64,000 bases of DNA from Capitulum mitella (taxonomy: Eukaryota > Arthropoda > Thecostraca > Pollicipedomorpha > Pollicipedidae), in the NCBI GenBank assembly GCA_030062745.1, contig CP099852.1, positions 21,288,266 through 21,352,265 on the forward strand, read 5' to 3'. Below the pieces are notes generated by a model. That model worked only from the letters and a program-made list of their open reading frames with translations, was not told where the DNA came from and did no database searches. Below are positions 22,059 to 34,473 of this stretch, piece by piece (within the stretch, counting starts at the first letter, position 1; every line of letters starts with the position of its first letter). A program made the position numbers and the translations under genes.

Positions 22059-23011
22059 GCTGCAGCACATCAGCTGGATGCTGGCCATCAAGCAGGTATT
22101 CGATCTTCATATTTAATGACCGCAAGAGAGATCGGACGAAGTAATTCCCCAAGATTCTTTTCGAAAGTAGTTGAGGAATCAAACGATTCTGAGCACTGTC
22201 TGTTGGTACAAGTGCAGAACGTGGAAACGGGACGCCCAAGGAATAACGGGATTTTGAAATCGGCTCGTGGACTATGTATGAGGCTTTGGTGTGTGGTGTC
22301 AGGTTGGCTATTGCCCGACGGTGATAAGACCCTGTATTCATAGCAACTTCGTTTTTGAAGTTCAGAGTGGCAATCGTGCCTTGCAAGCGCACCTGAATGC
22401 ACTCCGGCTTCACACTTCAGATTTATTCTCCCATATGGGCTGCAGCATACGTCCCAGGACGGTAGTTTGAAATTGGACAGATGAGTTGCATCCAGAGTTA
22501 TAGTTATATTGGATTCCATACTGTACTGTGTTGGGAAAATCAGGTGCGTTCACGTACATGTACGGTTATTACGCACCTACGGCAGTATGAAATCAAAACA
22601 GACATGTCAGTTCTGGAAGGAAGAATCACGGGCGTACTGCAAACAAATTTACACGGGAAACGGCCAAAGCATCTGCGGGTCCATCAAGGTGCGGAAGTGG
22701 CGAGAAAACAAGCAATGTGCCTATCAGACAGAGGCCGGAATAATGCTCACACGAAATCCAACCCGCGCAGTGTCATTTCTCTGAGGCGTTTTTTTTTACT
22801 GATACATACCGAGCAGTGTCGGATCAGATGGAAGTCTGACGAATTTGCTTGATGCGTATGATAGTCTTCTTTTTCCCGAATTCGATTTCGCACATGGACA
22901 ACGGAGCTGTCCACTTTGTCTGGTGTTGTCATGTTTTGTAACCCCGGCCAAGACATCCGATATATCCGGCGGCTGCCTAGGGTCAGATGTTGTTTTTATC
23001 ACACGCCACTG
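22059..23011. other. 3' flank of the secreted-protein gene
   Basis: No coding frame recognised and no AATAAA close to the stop at 22,056-22,058, so the transcript end cannot be placed. Confidence 0.4.
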
Positions 23012-23128
23012 ATGGTATGACACCATCCGTCCCGCTCCAACACGTCATACCATGTTAACCCTCTCCAGGCGGGTTAACATCGTACCCGCCTGAAGAGGCT
23101 ACATCACCCCTTTCGGCGTGATGTAGCC
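23012..23128. repeat. Three consecutive hairpins
   Basis: Hairpin 1 spans 23,012-23,053, with ATGGTATGAC and GTCATACCAT as a perfect 10-bp stem. Hairpin 2 spans 23,060-23,098, where CCTCT-C-CAGGCGGGT pairs with ACCCGCCTG-A-AGAGG. Hairpin 3 spans 23,097-23,128, where GGCTACATCAC pairs perfectly with GTGATGTAGCC. A TTAACCC at 23,055-23,061 sits at the junction of hairpins 1 and 2. This resembles the subterminal palindromes of the TTAA elements, so it may be the end of another such family. Confidence 0.7.
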
Positions 23129-24808
23129 AAAACGCATTCCTTTGCAATGAAAAACGCGAATCCTGCCACACATAAAAGGACGAAAGTTTTCCTTTACTTT
23201 CAGTCTCGTGAGTTATGGCCAAGCTTGATCTCGGATGCTCTTTTACAGAACCAAATCAGTAAATCAGGTCTTATTTTGCGTTTAACTTTTTCGGAACCAC
23301 GTATAGGACACGATTATCACAGTTATTTGCCAAGAATATCGATGGGAGATTTGACCCAGAATGACCTGGAGTGAAATCATTGTTAGCCTGACTGGACTAA
23401 ATCTGTGTGCTTTCCTCTAGCTTCGCCCCAGCCCTTCCCACAAAGCTTTTACTATTTTCGTGCGACTTATAGTTCTCGAGATCTTTGGGGTGGGGGGTTC
23501 GCATAAATCCTCCGGCCCCGCGAAGGTGGATCGGGAGGGTGGCCCGTGGAGGGAAAGATATAGCAAGGACAGGTGAGGAAAAAATGAATCAGTCACTTTC
23601 TTAGTGATCACAAATAGACGTGACGTGCTTTGTACTGTTTGAACGTGGTGAATGAAGATCTGCTTGACTGAAAATGATGCCTGTACTCTGGAGTCGGAGC
23701 CGTTGGCACAACTATCGTAACCTGAAGTGGTTCCAAAAATATGCATGTCGTCACGCACGGCATTTGTAAGGCTTTGCGGAAAGGAAATTAAGTGCGTAGT
23801 CCAGCAGTTACTCAGTGAGCCATCTGGCGCGGGTGAGGTGTGACTTGGTATCAGTTGTTGACGGCTTTGAGTGTTGTTTTTTGATAAAGCACTTTCCGCC
23901 AGTAGGCGAAAGACGACGGGCAATGTGTGGCATTCAGCCCAATAGCCGTGTGCTGCCTTAGCTGGGGCAATATTAACTGTAGTTTGTTGTTGTTTATCAA
24001 GCAGGCTAGACGGCTTGAATTGCATGGCGTATGCTTTGTTGTGGTAATTCAGCTAGCAACAGATACTGCATGCTTTTAATCTATTAGGGCTAGTCACTGG
24101 AATGCAGATTGCCGTGTTTAAGCCCGTGGGCCAGAGCCCAACGTGGAATATTGGTTAGTTCTAGCTTAGGTCCAAAGGGTTGCTGTGGAAAGCCATCTTA
24201 TGGAATTGGATGTAAACGTAACCGAACACACGGGCTCGGGCTCCGTAAAATAGTTACATTTTAATCCACCGACCAGCGTGGTTTCTCTGTGACTGTTTCT
24301 TAAGCGGAAATTTTTAAGTGGAAAAAATAATAAATGTTATCCTTATCAATGGCGTTTGATCTGTGCGCATGGATCGCGGCTCCAAGGCAATGGTGATTTG
24401 TAACGGTGGGCAATGTAAACATTATTAACCCAATGAAAGGTCAAAAATTTTATTGAGACTGCACACTGCGAAAACGACGTCGATACAACAATAATGCATT
24501 TTTTCGCCTCCAGAACTATAGGGTATTTCACGGAAATGAAATGTTTGAATCATAACCGGAAGCTCACAAAGCACGTTAAAACTTGGACACGGGACAGCAA
24601 TAACGGGACATTTTCATACTTTCATATTCACGACATTTTTGTTTGTGTTCACTGCGTGCCTAGTGCAAGGTGATTTTGATTTTCATCCAGATATTCATAT
24701 TCACGATATTTCGGGTCTCCTGGGCGAGGCCCTAAAATGGTAATATGTCCTTTCCGAGAAAATCGGAGAAATCTCCTGCCGCCCATGAGACCTGGATAAT
24801 TATCGAAT
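23129..24808. other. Intergenic with an A-like scrap
   Basis: Around 23,470-23,500 TAGTTCTCGAGATCT followed by a G-run matches the left-end region of family A, suggesting a very degraded relic. Nothing else recognised. Confidence 0.4.
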
Positions 24809-25394
24809 ATGGTATCCTCCGAATCGCTACCGCTGTTCGAGGGAGATACCGTTCGCAAACGGATTTCTCCAAAGCAAGTGCCAAGGCCCAATGCTTTCAA
24901 AAGGCTGGTTGACCGGTTCATGAAAACCACGGGCCATACGCGGCCGCTGGTGAAGTATGATGGGTGGCCCCCGCATTCTGATGGCCTGGTCGACAGAACG
25001 CGGAATTTTATCCAATCGCTCCTGAAGCGAGGAGAGCATGTCTCCGTTGTCGTCATAGCCAGGTCGCTTGACATCTCTGTCGGCATGGAAAGCGCTGCTG
25101 AAGAAACTGAGGTGGTACCGTTACAAGCCTGACACGGTCATGGCTCTCGCTCCCCGGCACGAGGCGGACCGGGTCACTTTCTGCCAGTGGCTCCTCGGCC
25201 GTCAGGATGGATTGAAAGTAATCGTAGTTTTAAATAATGAAAAACGGTCTTGTCTGGAACAAACGCCGGAGAAGCAAAATGAGCGGTACTGGGCACCAAG
25301 CAAACACAATATGACTAGTGAGTGCCGAGTGAAATTTGTCGAACTGTGCGCAGCTTGCGCGGACGAGCCTAATCTATCAAAATCAAGTAAATAA
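24809..25394 (+). pseudogene. Mariner/Tc1-like transposase relic
   Basis: Two overlapping frames together follow the IS630-Tc1-mariner transposase plan. The first (24,809-25,080) contains FKRLVDRFMKTTGHTRP and FIQSLLKRGE...ARSLDIS, like the N-terminal helix-turn-helix and linker. The second (from about 25,085) reads WKALLKKLRWYRYKPD, DRVTFCQWLL and NNEKRSC...TPEKQNERYWAP. These match the family's 'KPYKP', 'RLEFCEWLL' and 'DEKLF.LKQAPNKQNDRYWAP' blocks. The first catalytic Asp of the D-E-K motif is Asn here, and a frameshift near 25,080 separates the halves, so it is inactive. No termini were identified. Confidence 0.65.
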
Positions 25395-25968
25395 TCATGC
25401 TACAACTATCAAAACAACCCGAACTGGGGCAAAAAAACAACAAGCCATGACAAACGTGACGCATATAAACACGATCTTGCACCTGAAGTCCTCTTTGATG
25501 TTATGACGGCAAAGTAGAGGATCACATTAGGAAATTAAATGATTACATTAGTTGCATTTGTTACTGAATACACAAGTCTCAGGCTAATTGGGAAGAAAGT
25601 CATGAAATGGGGTATACCTGAATGCAAACCAGTCACGTACTTCAGTCATTTTACGCGATACAAACAGCCCATCCCACCCCATCCCCCTTCTTGAAAGCAC
25701 ACTGAATTTAGGTCGGCAGGCTGGCTACAGTACTATCACAGTCGGCGCATGCGCAGTTGTGCCAAATAATAGGCCTGGTGAGAATAAATGAGCATGGGGC
25801 GGACTGGCAGCCTAGAGTGGACAGGTCTTGAGCATAAAAGTTTATGAAATTGATAATGGTTTATTTCTTTTTTATTTCTATTATGTTCATTTATTTTATT
25901 TTTAAAAATTGTTTATTTATTTATTAAGGTGGATGAAGTACGCAAGAGGATGTTATGAATAATGGCGC
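25395..25968. other. Intergenic, low complexity at the end
   Basis: No gene recognised. A TTTATTT-rich tract covers about 25,860-25,925. Confidence 0.5.
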
Positions 25969-27190
25969 TTAACCCTATTCCCGGCAGGGGGGGGCGGAAT
26001 CCGCCCCCCCCTCAGGTTTTTTGCTTGCCAATTCCAGGCTTTTTAACGCAGCTTCACCAAACTTGGTCACTTTTCCTAGCTATTCCTTCTACGCGCCGTG
26101 ACAAAATTTCGAAATTCTATTTTGCTCAGGGACGGAGCCAGGCAACGTTTTTGGGAGGCACCTCAGGTCATTTTTGGCCATGTTGAGGGTAAAAGGAAAA
26201 TGTCTGCCAAAAACAGAGTTTTTAAGATAGAACTTAAAACTGTATATGAATATATAGCTAAATAAACTTTGGGCAATGTGCATATGTAATTTTGTTTATC
26301 TGAGGTCACTTTACAAGGTCAGGTCAAGGTCAAAAGTCCAAATTTGTTTTTTTGCAATAATTTCGGCGCCGTTTTTTCAAATGCCAAACTCGGAACATAT
26401 ATGACGTAGAAAGATGCCCTCTACTTGTGTACCAAGTTTCAGCTTGATATCAGGTCGGGTCACGGAGCTATGATCTAAAATGTCAGTGCACGTACCCTAT
26501 ATCGCAAAAGCCAAAAAATGAATTTTTTGGAATAGAGTGAATTTAATCGATTAAAAACGTTTAAAGATAATATTGAATGCACACGACATCATTCCAGGTG
26601 ACCCCAAGGTCACTGGAGGTCATTTAAGGTCAAAGGTCACAAGTTGATCTGAAGAACGTGTGACCATGACAGTTCCCCCTTTTTTATGTCCCTGGCACCG
26701 CCTATGCTAACATTATACAAACACTGTAATGCGATTTGTATTTCTTTAGCATAACATGACTAGCAGAAGCTAAAAAAGTGTTTTGGCCTTTTTTGTTCAT
26801 TCCGTTATTAGAAAACTAATCCCCCTATTTTTGAAACACTGTGAACGCCCATGAATTTTCCCAAAATTTCAAATTTGCATACTCATGGTAAAAGCCCTAT
26901 CCATAATCTCTCGATTGATGCCAGTTTCATCGAAATCGGTCAATAAACAACGGAGTTATAAGAAGTCAAAAAGTACCCCCCATTTTGACATTTTTGCCCC
27001 CCTGTATCCACAAATTTCAAAATTTTGAAAATGTCTTTTTATAAAAATGTAGTTCACGTCACGGCAAATCGATTGCCGTTTGTTGCGATGAAATCGGATA
27101 AGTAGTTCTCAAGATCTCAGGGGGGGGCCGAATCCGCCCCCCCCTGCCGGGAATCGGCCATACCGTCCAGCCCTCCGGGAATAGGGTTAA
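25969..27190 (-). mobile_element. TTAA element family A, copy A4
   Basis: Full-length, inverted relative to A1, with TTAA at 25,969-25,972 and 27,187-27,190 and intact G/C hairpins at both ends. A perfect DR1 lies at 26,627-26,639. The right TTAA merges into a TTAAA-type simple repeat (27,187-27,236), which may have supplied the target. Confidence 0.88.
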
Positions 27191-27236
27191 ATTAAATTAA
27201 AATAAATTAAATTAAATTAAAATAAAATAATAAAAA
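27187..27236 (+). repeat. AATTAA / AAAT simple repeat
   Basis: Tandem ATTAA and AAATAAA units directly abutting copy A4; rich in potential TTAA targets. Confidence 0.8.
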
Positions 27237-29030
27237 AATTGATCATGGGAAAAAAGGAGAAATTTCGAGGCCCCTTAATCGTGAGAGGCCAATGTTCTAT
27301 GTAGGCTCCCTCGTCCCCAAAGGGTTCACGTTTAATGAATGCTTCCGTTGTGAGACCACCTAATGGGAGTCGCATTGCGACTGACGAAATGGGGTAAGCG
27401 GACCATGAGCGTAGAAGCAAGGTGGGGGTCCTTGCTGTCTTTGCCCCCCCCCCCCAGACTTGTTCTGCATGCTCCGACGCCCCTGAAGCCGACGATTCAC
27501 AGCCGTGTGTTGTAGGAACTCTAGCAATCAGCCGCTAGGCGGTGATATATGTATATAGCCTGAGTGGCGAATACGCTGATATCATCGTTATTGCTCGTTT
27601 ATCGTGTGTTAGATGCATAAATGCACGGAGGAAACGCGGTGACGTTTTGTTTAAAATTTAATTACCACTGCTGTAATTTCCATAGTTCAAAGCTGCCTTA
27701 ACCCTCGCCCAAACGTGTGCGGGGAGAGGGCGTTTCGACGCCTACCCCCCTCCCCCCGCCCTGAGGACTTTTGGTGATAGGAAAAAGCTCGCGAGCAGCG
27801 TGCTAAAATTTATAGTACTTTTGTTACGTCTGTTACGCATGCCCTGTACAATATTCAGCTTCCGGTCTTGCCACGTCACCGACCTAGATCACATAAAAGA
27901 GTTCAACCTCCGATTTTTTCAGTCCTCTACGAACCACGCCGTGCGATCCATCGACCTGAGACTTTGAGGGATAGTAGTCAGTGACTGTGCTGTCTGAAAT
28001 TTGCTGCCAGGGTCAAGGGCAATGTCCTGAATTCAGTTCGGTGTCCGCTCTTTTCTCCCTGTTTCTTACGCTTTTGAACCGTTTCCTCGTTTTGTTGGTG
28101 CCTGAAATGCACTTCTGGGACAAGGAAGTCAATAAACAAGACAAACAGCGCCGATCCACATGAAGTGTCGTGAAGTCAGGAGGCCGCATTTGGGAAAAAA
28201 ACTAGGAAAAAGAGCATAACTAAAAAGGAGTCAGCGTGATTATCCCTAGTGTAAACACAGGCACAGAAGTCGATTTCGCGGTCCAACATTGCATCAAGGC
28301 ACTTCCAAGCCGTAAGAATACCTCAGGTCACCTGAGGTCTCGCGCACTCACCGTCGTAAAAGCTGAGTTTATACTCAGATATTCAGCTTTATCCCTCTGG
28401 TTCATTTCACGAGTAAATAGCAGATCTAGGGATAAAAGTATGATTCCAACCCAAATATGATTCAAATCAGGTCAACGTCGTACGTCAAGTCAGGTCATAT
28501 GACTGACCTTATATATCACCTGATTGATCACGGTTGTTGAACCTAAGGAGTTTTAGTCAATAGTCACTCATTTCCCTTTTGTTTGCATTGTTGCTGACCG
28601 TCGACAGAACGCCAAATAAGGCAAAGAAAACGTCTGAATAAAAACGTCTGGTCAGGTCGCATTGTCAGGAAGGGTCACGTCGAGTCATTGCTGTTGTAGT
28701 CTGTCAGTTCCTTAAAAAAATGTTCATACGAATGACCTGTGTCGCTTTTGAAGCGTACCTAGACACCAGCGGCGTTCAAAAACCTCCGAAATATAGCGAA
28801 ATAAAACACAGCATTATACCAAGCCACCTGATGCAATATCTGATAACGCACAAGCTATAAGCTATATGCCGTCCTAATGTACATTTCAGTGGCTTTTCAT
28901 CGGCATGCTCAGAGATGCGTTAACATCATTAGCGGCGGATCTAAAGCTAGTCTTGGAAATTTCTGTGTTCTACATTTATAGTCTCTGAAAAACGGATGCC
29001 GGGGTTCTCTAGCATCATGGCGTTGATTCC

Positions 29031-29475
29031 GGTTCAGCGCAGGCCACCAGGGTTTACTCTGCAAGGCCACGCAAAAATCTGAATCCTCATTCTCTTGGTC
29101 ACCGTGGCGTGCGACTGGTACCAGGACTTGTTACGGACGAGAGCTGGAACATCCCCCTTTCCCCAAGATCCGAACCTTGGCTCAGCACAGGCCACCAACG
29201 TCCAGTCTGTGAGGACCTCTGAAAATTGCTAGTTCCTGTTCGTCTCTGGACCACTTATGAGTATAATGGACAAGCGCCCTCTCTTGCATAGAAGGTGAGG
29301 CACCCTAACATGACCCGAAGTCTTCTTCAGGGCAAGCCTGCCGGGTCCATTACGCAAAATCCCCCGGAAATTGTAAGGTCCCGCTCTGTGGTTCACTCTC
29401 GGTTTAACGAAAGCCGCCCGAATCCATTCTGTGAGGCCCTTCGAAAAACTGCAAATCCCCAGACTCTGGTTTGCT
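29031..29475 (+). repeat. Degenerate tandem repeat, 147-bp spacing
   Basis: Units starting near 29,031, 29,178 and 29,325 share 'TCAGSRCAGGCCNCC...TCTGYGAGGMCC...AAAWNTG...TCTCTGGNTCACT'. The spacing between the first three is 147 bp each time. A further half unit starts near 29,401, and another related unit lies at about 30,738-30,870, on the far side of copy A5. Confidence 0.5.
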
Positions 29476-30057
29476 TCTGAATGTTGGGGAGGCGGCGGTA
29501 ATGCCGGTCAATTCTCTCCCGAGCGGAGTGTAAACAAAGGAAACTCAGCTGATTTTTTCCGTTCAAGATCTCGGAAGCGGTGACGGAGGGTGAACTACTG
29601 GACTGAGCCGGTTTTGTACGAATAATATTGCAGTGTCGATTTTGGTATGCTGTTATAAGAAAACACAATATTTTTCAATATCTTTGGGTCTTACAGTAAC
29701 CTGTAATCATACCAAATGTGTTTATCACTAACACTGTAGTGTCTGGAATGAAGAACAAAGACAGATTTCAGTGCCAATATGGCCGCTGCAAATTCGTGTC
29801 ATTGTGAAATGCTGTTTGTGAAATCGGGGTAACGCCACCGACTTTGACGGGGTTACCCCGCACATGGACGGGCCTATATGGCTTTGGGTGGCCGGTCGCC
29901 TTTGACCCCATTTTGACCCGAAATGACCACATACACACTGAAAACCACCTTTACTGCGTTCCTGAAGCGAAACAGTCTGGTAACGTGTCTCATGGCTAAA
30001 TTCATTTATATTATATTTCAACCTTCTTTGGCACGACCTCGACCTAGATGATAAAGA

Positions 30058-30678
30058 TGATATTAAATGCACACGAAATCATTCCAAGTGACCCCAAGGT
30101 CACTGGAGGTCATTTAAGATCAAAGGCCACAAGTTGATCTGAAGAACGTGTGACTTTGACAGTGTCCCCTTTTTATGTCCCTGGCACCGCCTATGCTAAC
30201 ATTATACAAACATCGTGATGCGATTTGTACTTCTTTAGCATAACATGACTAGCAGAAGCCAAAAAAGTGTTTTGCCTCTTTTGTTCATTCATTTGTTAGA
30301 AAAATAATCCTCCTATTTTTAAAACTCTGTGAACGCCCATGAATTTTCTCAAAATTTCAGATTTGTGTACCCATGGTAAAAGCCCTATCCATAATCTCTC
30401 GATTCATGCCAGTTTCATTGAAATCGGTCCATAAACAACGGAGTTATAAGAAGTCCAAAAATACCCCCGATTTTCACATTTTTGCCCCCCCCCCGGTATC
30501 CACATATTTCAAAATTTTGAGAACCTCTTTTCATAAAAACGTAGTTCACGTCATGGCAAATCGATTGCCGTTTGTTGCGGTGAAATCGGATGCGTAGTTC
30601 TCGAGATCTGAGGGGGACCGAATCCGCCCCCCTGCCGGGAATCGACCATACCGTCTAGCCCCCCGGGAATGGGGTTAA
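30058..30678 (-). mobile_element. TTAA element family A, truncated copy A5
   Basis: Only the left half of the family is present, ending in the long left terminus and TTAA at 30,675-30,678. The DR1 position is degenerate (AGATCA-A-AGGCCA). The other half is missing at an abrupt junction near 30,058 inside element E. Confidence 0.8.
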
Positions 30679-32073
30679 GTGTGGTTGGCATGAAGCCCTC
30701 TGTTGGAAGCCGGGCCCTTAGCGCTGCCCAGAATTCTGTATCAGGCTAGGCCACACGGATCCACCCTGCGAGTACTCTTGAAATTTGTAAGCTCGCTGTC
30801 GCTGGTCACTTTCGGGTACGACCTGTCCAAGGCCCCTACCGGAAGAAAGCTGAGGCACCTTACCAAGCAAGACCTGAAAAAGCACACGCCAGGTGCCAAT
30901 TTCCTGGCCTGCATCGCTACCGTCTTATTTGTTCTGTTTTTTAGCGTGTCCGCAACTCTTACCCCTATTTTCCTTTTTTGTTCAGTATATAACGAGGCGC
31001 TTAATGCTCATAAGTATGTGTATCTGGCGGGAGGTCGAAACATGGTTTTGCCCCTGACCCATTGCTACAGGATGGGCAGCTGTACCCCTGTTTCCATGTT
31101 GCGCGCCCTTGACGTGCATACAGTGTACAGTGTCATACAATAACCATGTCTCCCTTCAGCTGTCTGAAACCATCTCTGTCCTTGAGGCATGCAGTTTGCA
31201 TCAGTCTCCTGGCAGCGGTCCGGTCAAAGATCGTTTCGCAGCATGGAAGCGTCTTGATGGAATTTTGAGCTGCAAAATCAACTTCAGTGCCTGTTTTTAT
31301 TTCAGAAACTTCAGGGATCATACACGGGGGCTTTTACACTGCTCTTTGGTAGTTGACTCCGGATGGGACGTGACCTGATTTTATGACCTTTGTTATGCGT
31401 CAAAACTGTTTATCGTGTTTCGTGATTTCGTTGGCCAAGGAATGCATTTCAATGCACTCACAAAGGAATGCATTTCAGGCATCAGAAGAGCATTTCAGCT
31501 TGTACCACGGTGACCTGGCATGATCTGAGGTGGCCTAAGGCCATTTGATAAACTGGAAGTGTTTCGGTGCAATTATGGACTGCAAAATCTACTTCAGTGC
31601 CTTTTTTCCAACGGATCTTCAAAACTGGGTTTTAGACTCCGTTTTCCTAGTTCGCCACAAATCAGGGGCCAAAAAGCCAAGAAAACGGTTCAGAGCCTTA
31701 AAAATAGGGAAATAAGCGGGAATTGAGCTTACCTTGGGTCATTGGCGTTAATCCTGCCAAACTTTGAGAAAGCGTAGTTTTTAGGAATTTCCTTCATTAC
31801 TATCTCCAAAAATTTTAGGTCGATCGATCCAATGGCGTTGTTTATAGAAGATCTGAAAAATCGGAGTTGACCTCTTTGACGTGAACTAAGTCAGTGACTT
31901 TAAAAAAACTGGAACTCGGAAATCCAACAGGGCATTCGCAAAAGACGTAAGAAAGGGTACTGAAAATTCTAGCACGCTGCGAGCGCTATCTTGTTTTCTT
32001 TTGCTGTCACCGAGCATTTTTGGAAATGCATCGAAACGCCCCCCACCCCTCCACCCCGTTGGGCGGCGGTTAA

Positions 32074-33311
32074 CCCTTGTCGAGCCGGCCTCGGGTCCAC
32101 CTTCGCCGGGCCGTGGAAGGGAAAAAGGTAATCAGATACGGCAAAATGTGATCCGGACAGTTTGGCTGCCAAATCAGGTACATGGAATCGGTAAATATAA
32201 GCTTCATTGCGTCCTCCGGCTTCCTCAGAATAGTACGCAGACAGTTGCGGTATGACAGACCGAAGGCAAAACTCGTCTGATCCATTTCTGTCTGCCACCT
32301 GTTTGCCCCAACGTGTACCTTTCCAGGGTAATATTGCATGAATGATGCACGGCTCCGAGGGTGATAGGGCGGAATATCGACCAACCGACACTAAGCTTCG
32401 CTTCGCGCGACGGCACCTACCTCGGTCTGCCCCTTCTTGGTATAGTGACGTCACATCAGTCGTTATACCGCCCGATTGCAAGAAGAGCCGTGCATTTTTC
32501 ATTTTAGTATATGATTCCCCTTCCGACATGCCTTAAAACATCGTTGAAGAGTATTAGTCATTTATTAAGGCACGTTGTTTCCAAGTGTTGACCTCTTTCT
32601 TCCAAACAATGAAAGAAATATTCCCTTCCAGACCTGACGACGTGCTTGGTGTTGAGAAATTTCTCATCACTAAAGGTTCCTTAGTATCAGCGCCAGACAG
32701 TAAATCGAACTCGATTTTGGTCCTATTAGACCAGCCACGTCCGCGTCTTAAACGTAAATTCGCCGGAAAAAATAATGGCTTGGCTTGATTTATAAAGCTC
32801 GTGCCTTATCATCCATGACAAAGGCCAGTAGGACTAGGAGACAAATTGCACCCAGTGATTACAACTTCACTGCCAGGTGACGGGAAACATCGACCGACAC
32901 GTCCCATGGAAAAACTGCCTTAGTTGTGTAATAATGGCGCTGAATTCGAAACCAGCGTAAAAAAACGCCCTAGAAAGCAAGCTTTTGCTGAAAAAGATGT
33001 ACTGAAACCAATAAAATTTATCTTAGGTCAGTGATCTCACATGACCTAGAAGAGATCAAAACCAGTGGAATGTCCGTTCGGTCATCCTTGTCATCGCCTG
33101 GAACCATTTTAGTCTTGAACTAGGGACTGAACCAAGGAACTGCAATCGCGTCATTGTTTGGCCCTCTACAGGAAATGGGTACGCACGAACACATTTTTGG
33201 TCATGCGTTCGTGACCTGACATCACATCGACCCGAAACATGATAAATCGTAAGAAAATGGAATGGCATTTTACATATATCTCAGATGACAGCACGTCACC
33301 TAACTTAGGGC
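32074..33311. other. Intergenic, no recognised gene
   Basis: Several short overlapping open frames at 32.0-32.5 kb match no family I know. Confidence 0.45.
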
Positions 33312-33438
33312 TACACACACACAAACACACACACACACACACATATATATATACATATATATATATATGTATATACATATATATAGATGTAGATATAGAT
33401 AGATAGATAGATAGACAGATAGATAGATATAGATATAA
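33312..33438 (+). repeat. Compound microsatellite (CA)n(TA)n(GATA)n
   Basis: ACACAC runs pass into ATATAT and then GATA/GACA repeats. The peptides of alternating Tyr/Ile read from it are artefacts. Confidence 0.95.
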
Positions 33439-34473
33439 TCTACTGACAACCCACCATCATGTGTCATACTCCATTTTAAGAAAATGCGACATTTGCAAAT
33501 TTTCAACTAGGTTGATCTCGTTTACGCAGACCAAGGTCAACCTCGTTTCGCGGTATACGGTAATCGTACGGATTATGGTCCCACAAAATGTGGTTGAGGT
33601 CGGTTAAAAAGACATCAGCAAAGACGGAAAGGATGCTACTGAAAGTTAACGTTTCACCTTGTTTGACCTCGAGTTGACCTAACCTAGCTGATTTCGTTAA
33701 TCAGGGTGGTGAGATCACGGTGCAGACTTCCTTGCCACAACATTTCGTCACAGTCGGTTGAGTGGATCAAAAGACATGAGGGGGGATATTGCCCCTAACC
33801 CGACCAACATGCACGGTAAACAGAGGTCCGCCAGAGCACGTGGTATTTCAGCTGGTGCCGACGTACCGGCTTTAATTGTATTCAGTACAGGTTACATCTC
33901 CTGGTACCGGCCTGCAGCACCAGCATATTTCATCGCAGGCTTCAGTCATACCGATGGCTCCGACTCTGCTGTAGAAGCTGACCAACTGCATCAGTAACCA
34001 TGGCGTCAAAAAATCGTATATCTAACTGGCATCCACGCGATTCTATATAAAGGTCACAAAGGCAAGCTCTGTTCCCGTGTCATATACTGCATGTGGCTTC
34101 CAGCACCCACGTGGTGCTAAAATGTCAGACACCAATTGCGGGCACGCACCAAGATGGATGAAGCTTCATCTTGCAAGCGCATATCGAGCTAGTACTGTTT
34201 TTTGGTCTCTAACTCCTTTGTGCAGCTAAACTATTTAGCACCAACAGGGTGCACGTAACAAGGAGGAACTTAGGTTTTGACAGCAAGCATCCTTGCAGTG
34301 CAAAATGACATGCACCACCTGGGTGCTCATTTTGGGCATCCGGATGCTGGGTAGAATGTTATAATCAGGCGCTGGTTTTACGCACCATGCTTAAATTAAG
34401 CACCCAAAATTGTGGGATACTGCACCACTACGGAAAAGTGGCTCAAAATCGAGCAGTCCCGTGGTGCTGAAAT
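33439..34473. other. Intergenic, no recognised gene
   Basis: GACCT words occur at 33,500-33,700. Around 34,090-34,470 there are several GTGGTGC / GCACCAC words in both orientations, perhaps an eroded repeat. The sequence resumes after B2 with a similar GGGTGCTAA. Confidence 0.4.

Larger units (their letters stand above)
27698..32073. mobile_element. TTAA element family E with long degenerate inverted ends
   Basis: The left end, TTAACCCTCGCCCAAACG at 27,698, is matched by the inverted right end, TTAACCGCCGCCCAACGG at 32,073. Both continue into a G-run and GGGCGTTTCGA(C/T)GC. They share further blocks in order: AGCAGCGTGCTA / CGCAGCGTGCTA, TTACGTCT, GCATGCCCTGT / GAATGCCCTGT. About 550-610 bp in from the left and 470-530 bp in from the right both read a 'GGCACNGAAGTNGATTT...CACTTCCA' block. 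The inverted ends therefore reach at least 600 bp. The interior holds AGGTCA words, a 147-bp repeat and copy A5. No transposase is recognised. It is older than A5, which is nested in it. Confidence 0.68.

Noticed and set aside
33300-33506. Tyr/Ile-rich peptide frames
   Set aside because: Products of the CA/TA/GATA microsatellite.
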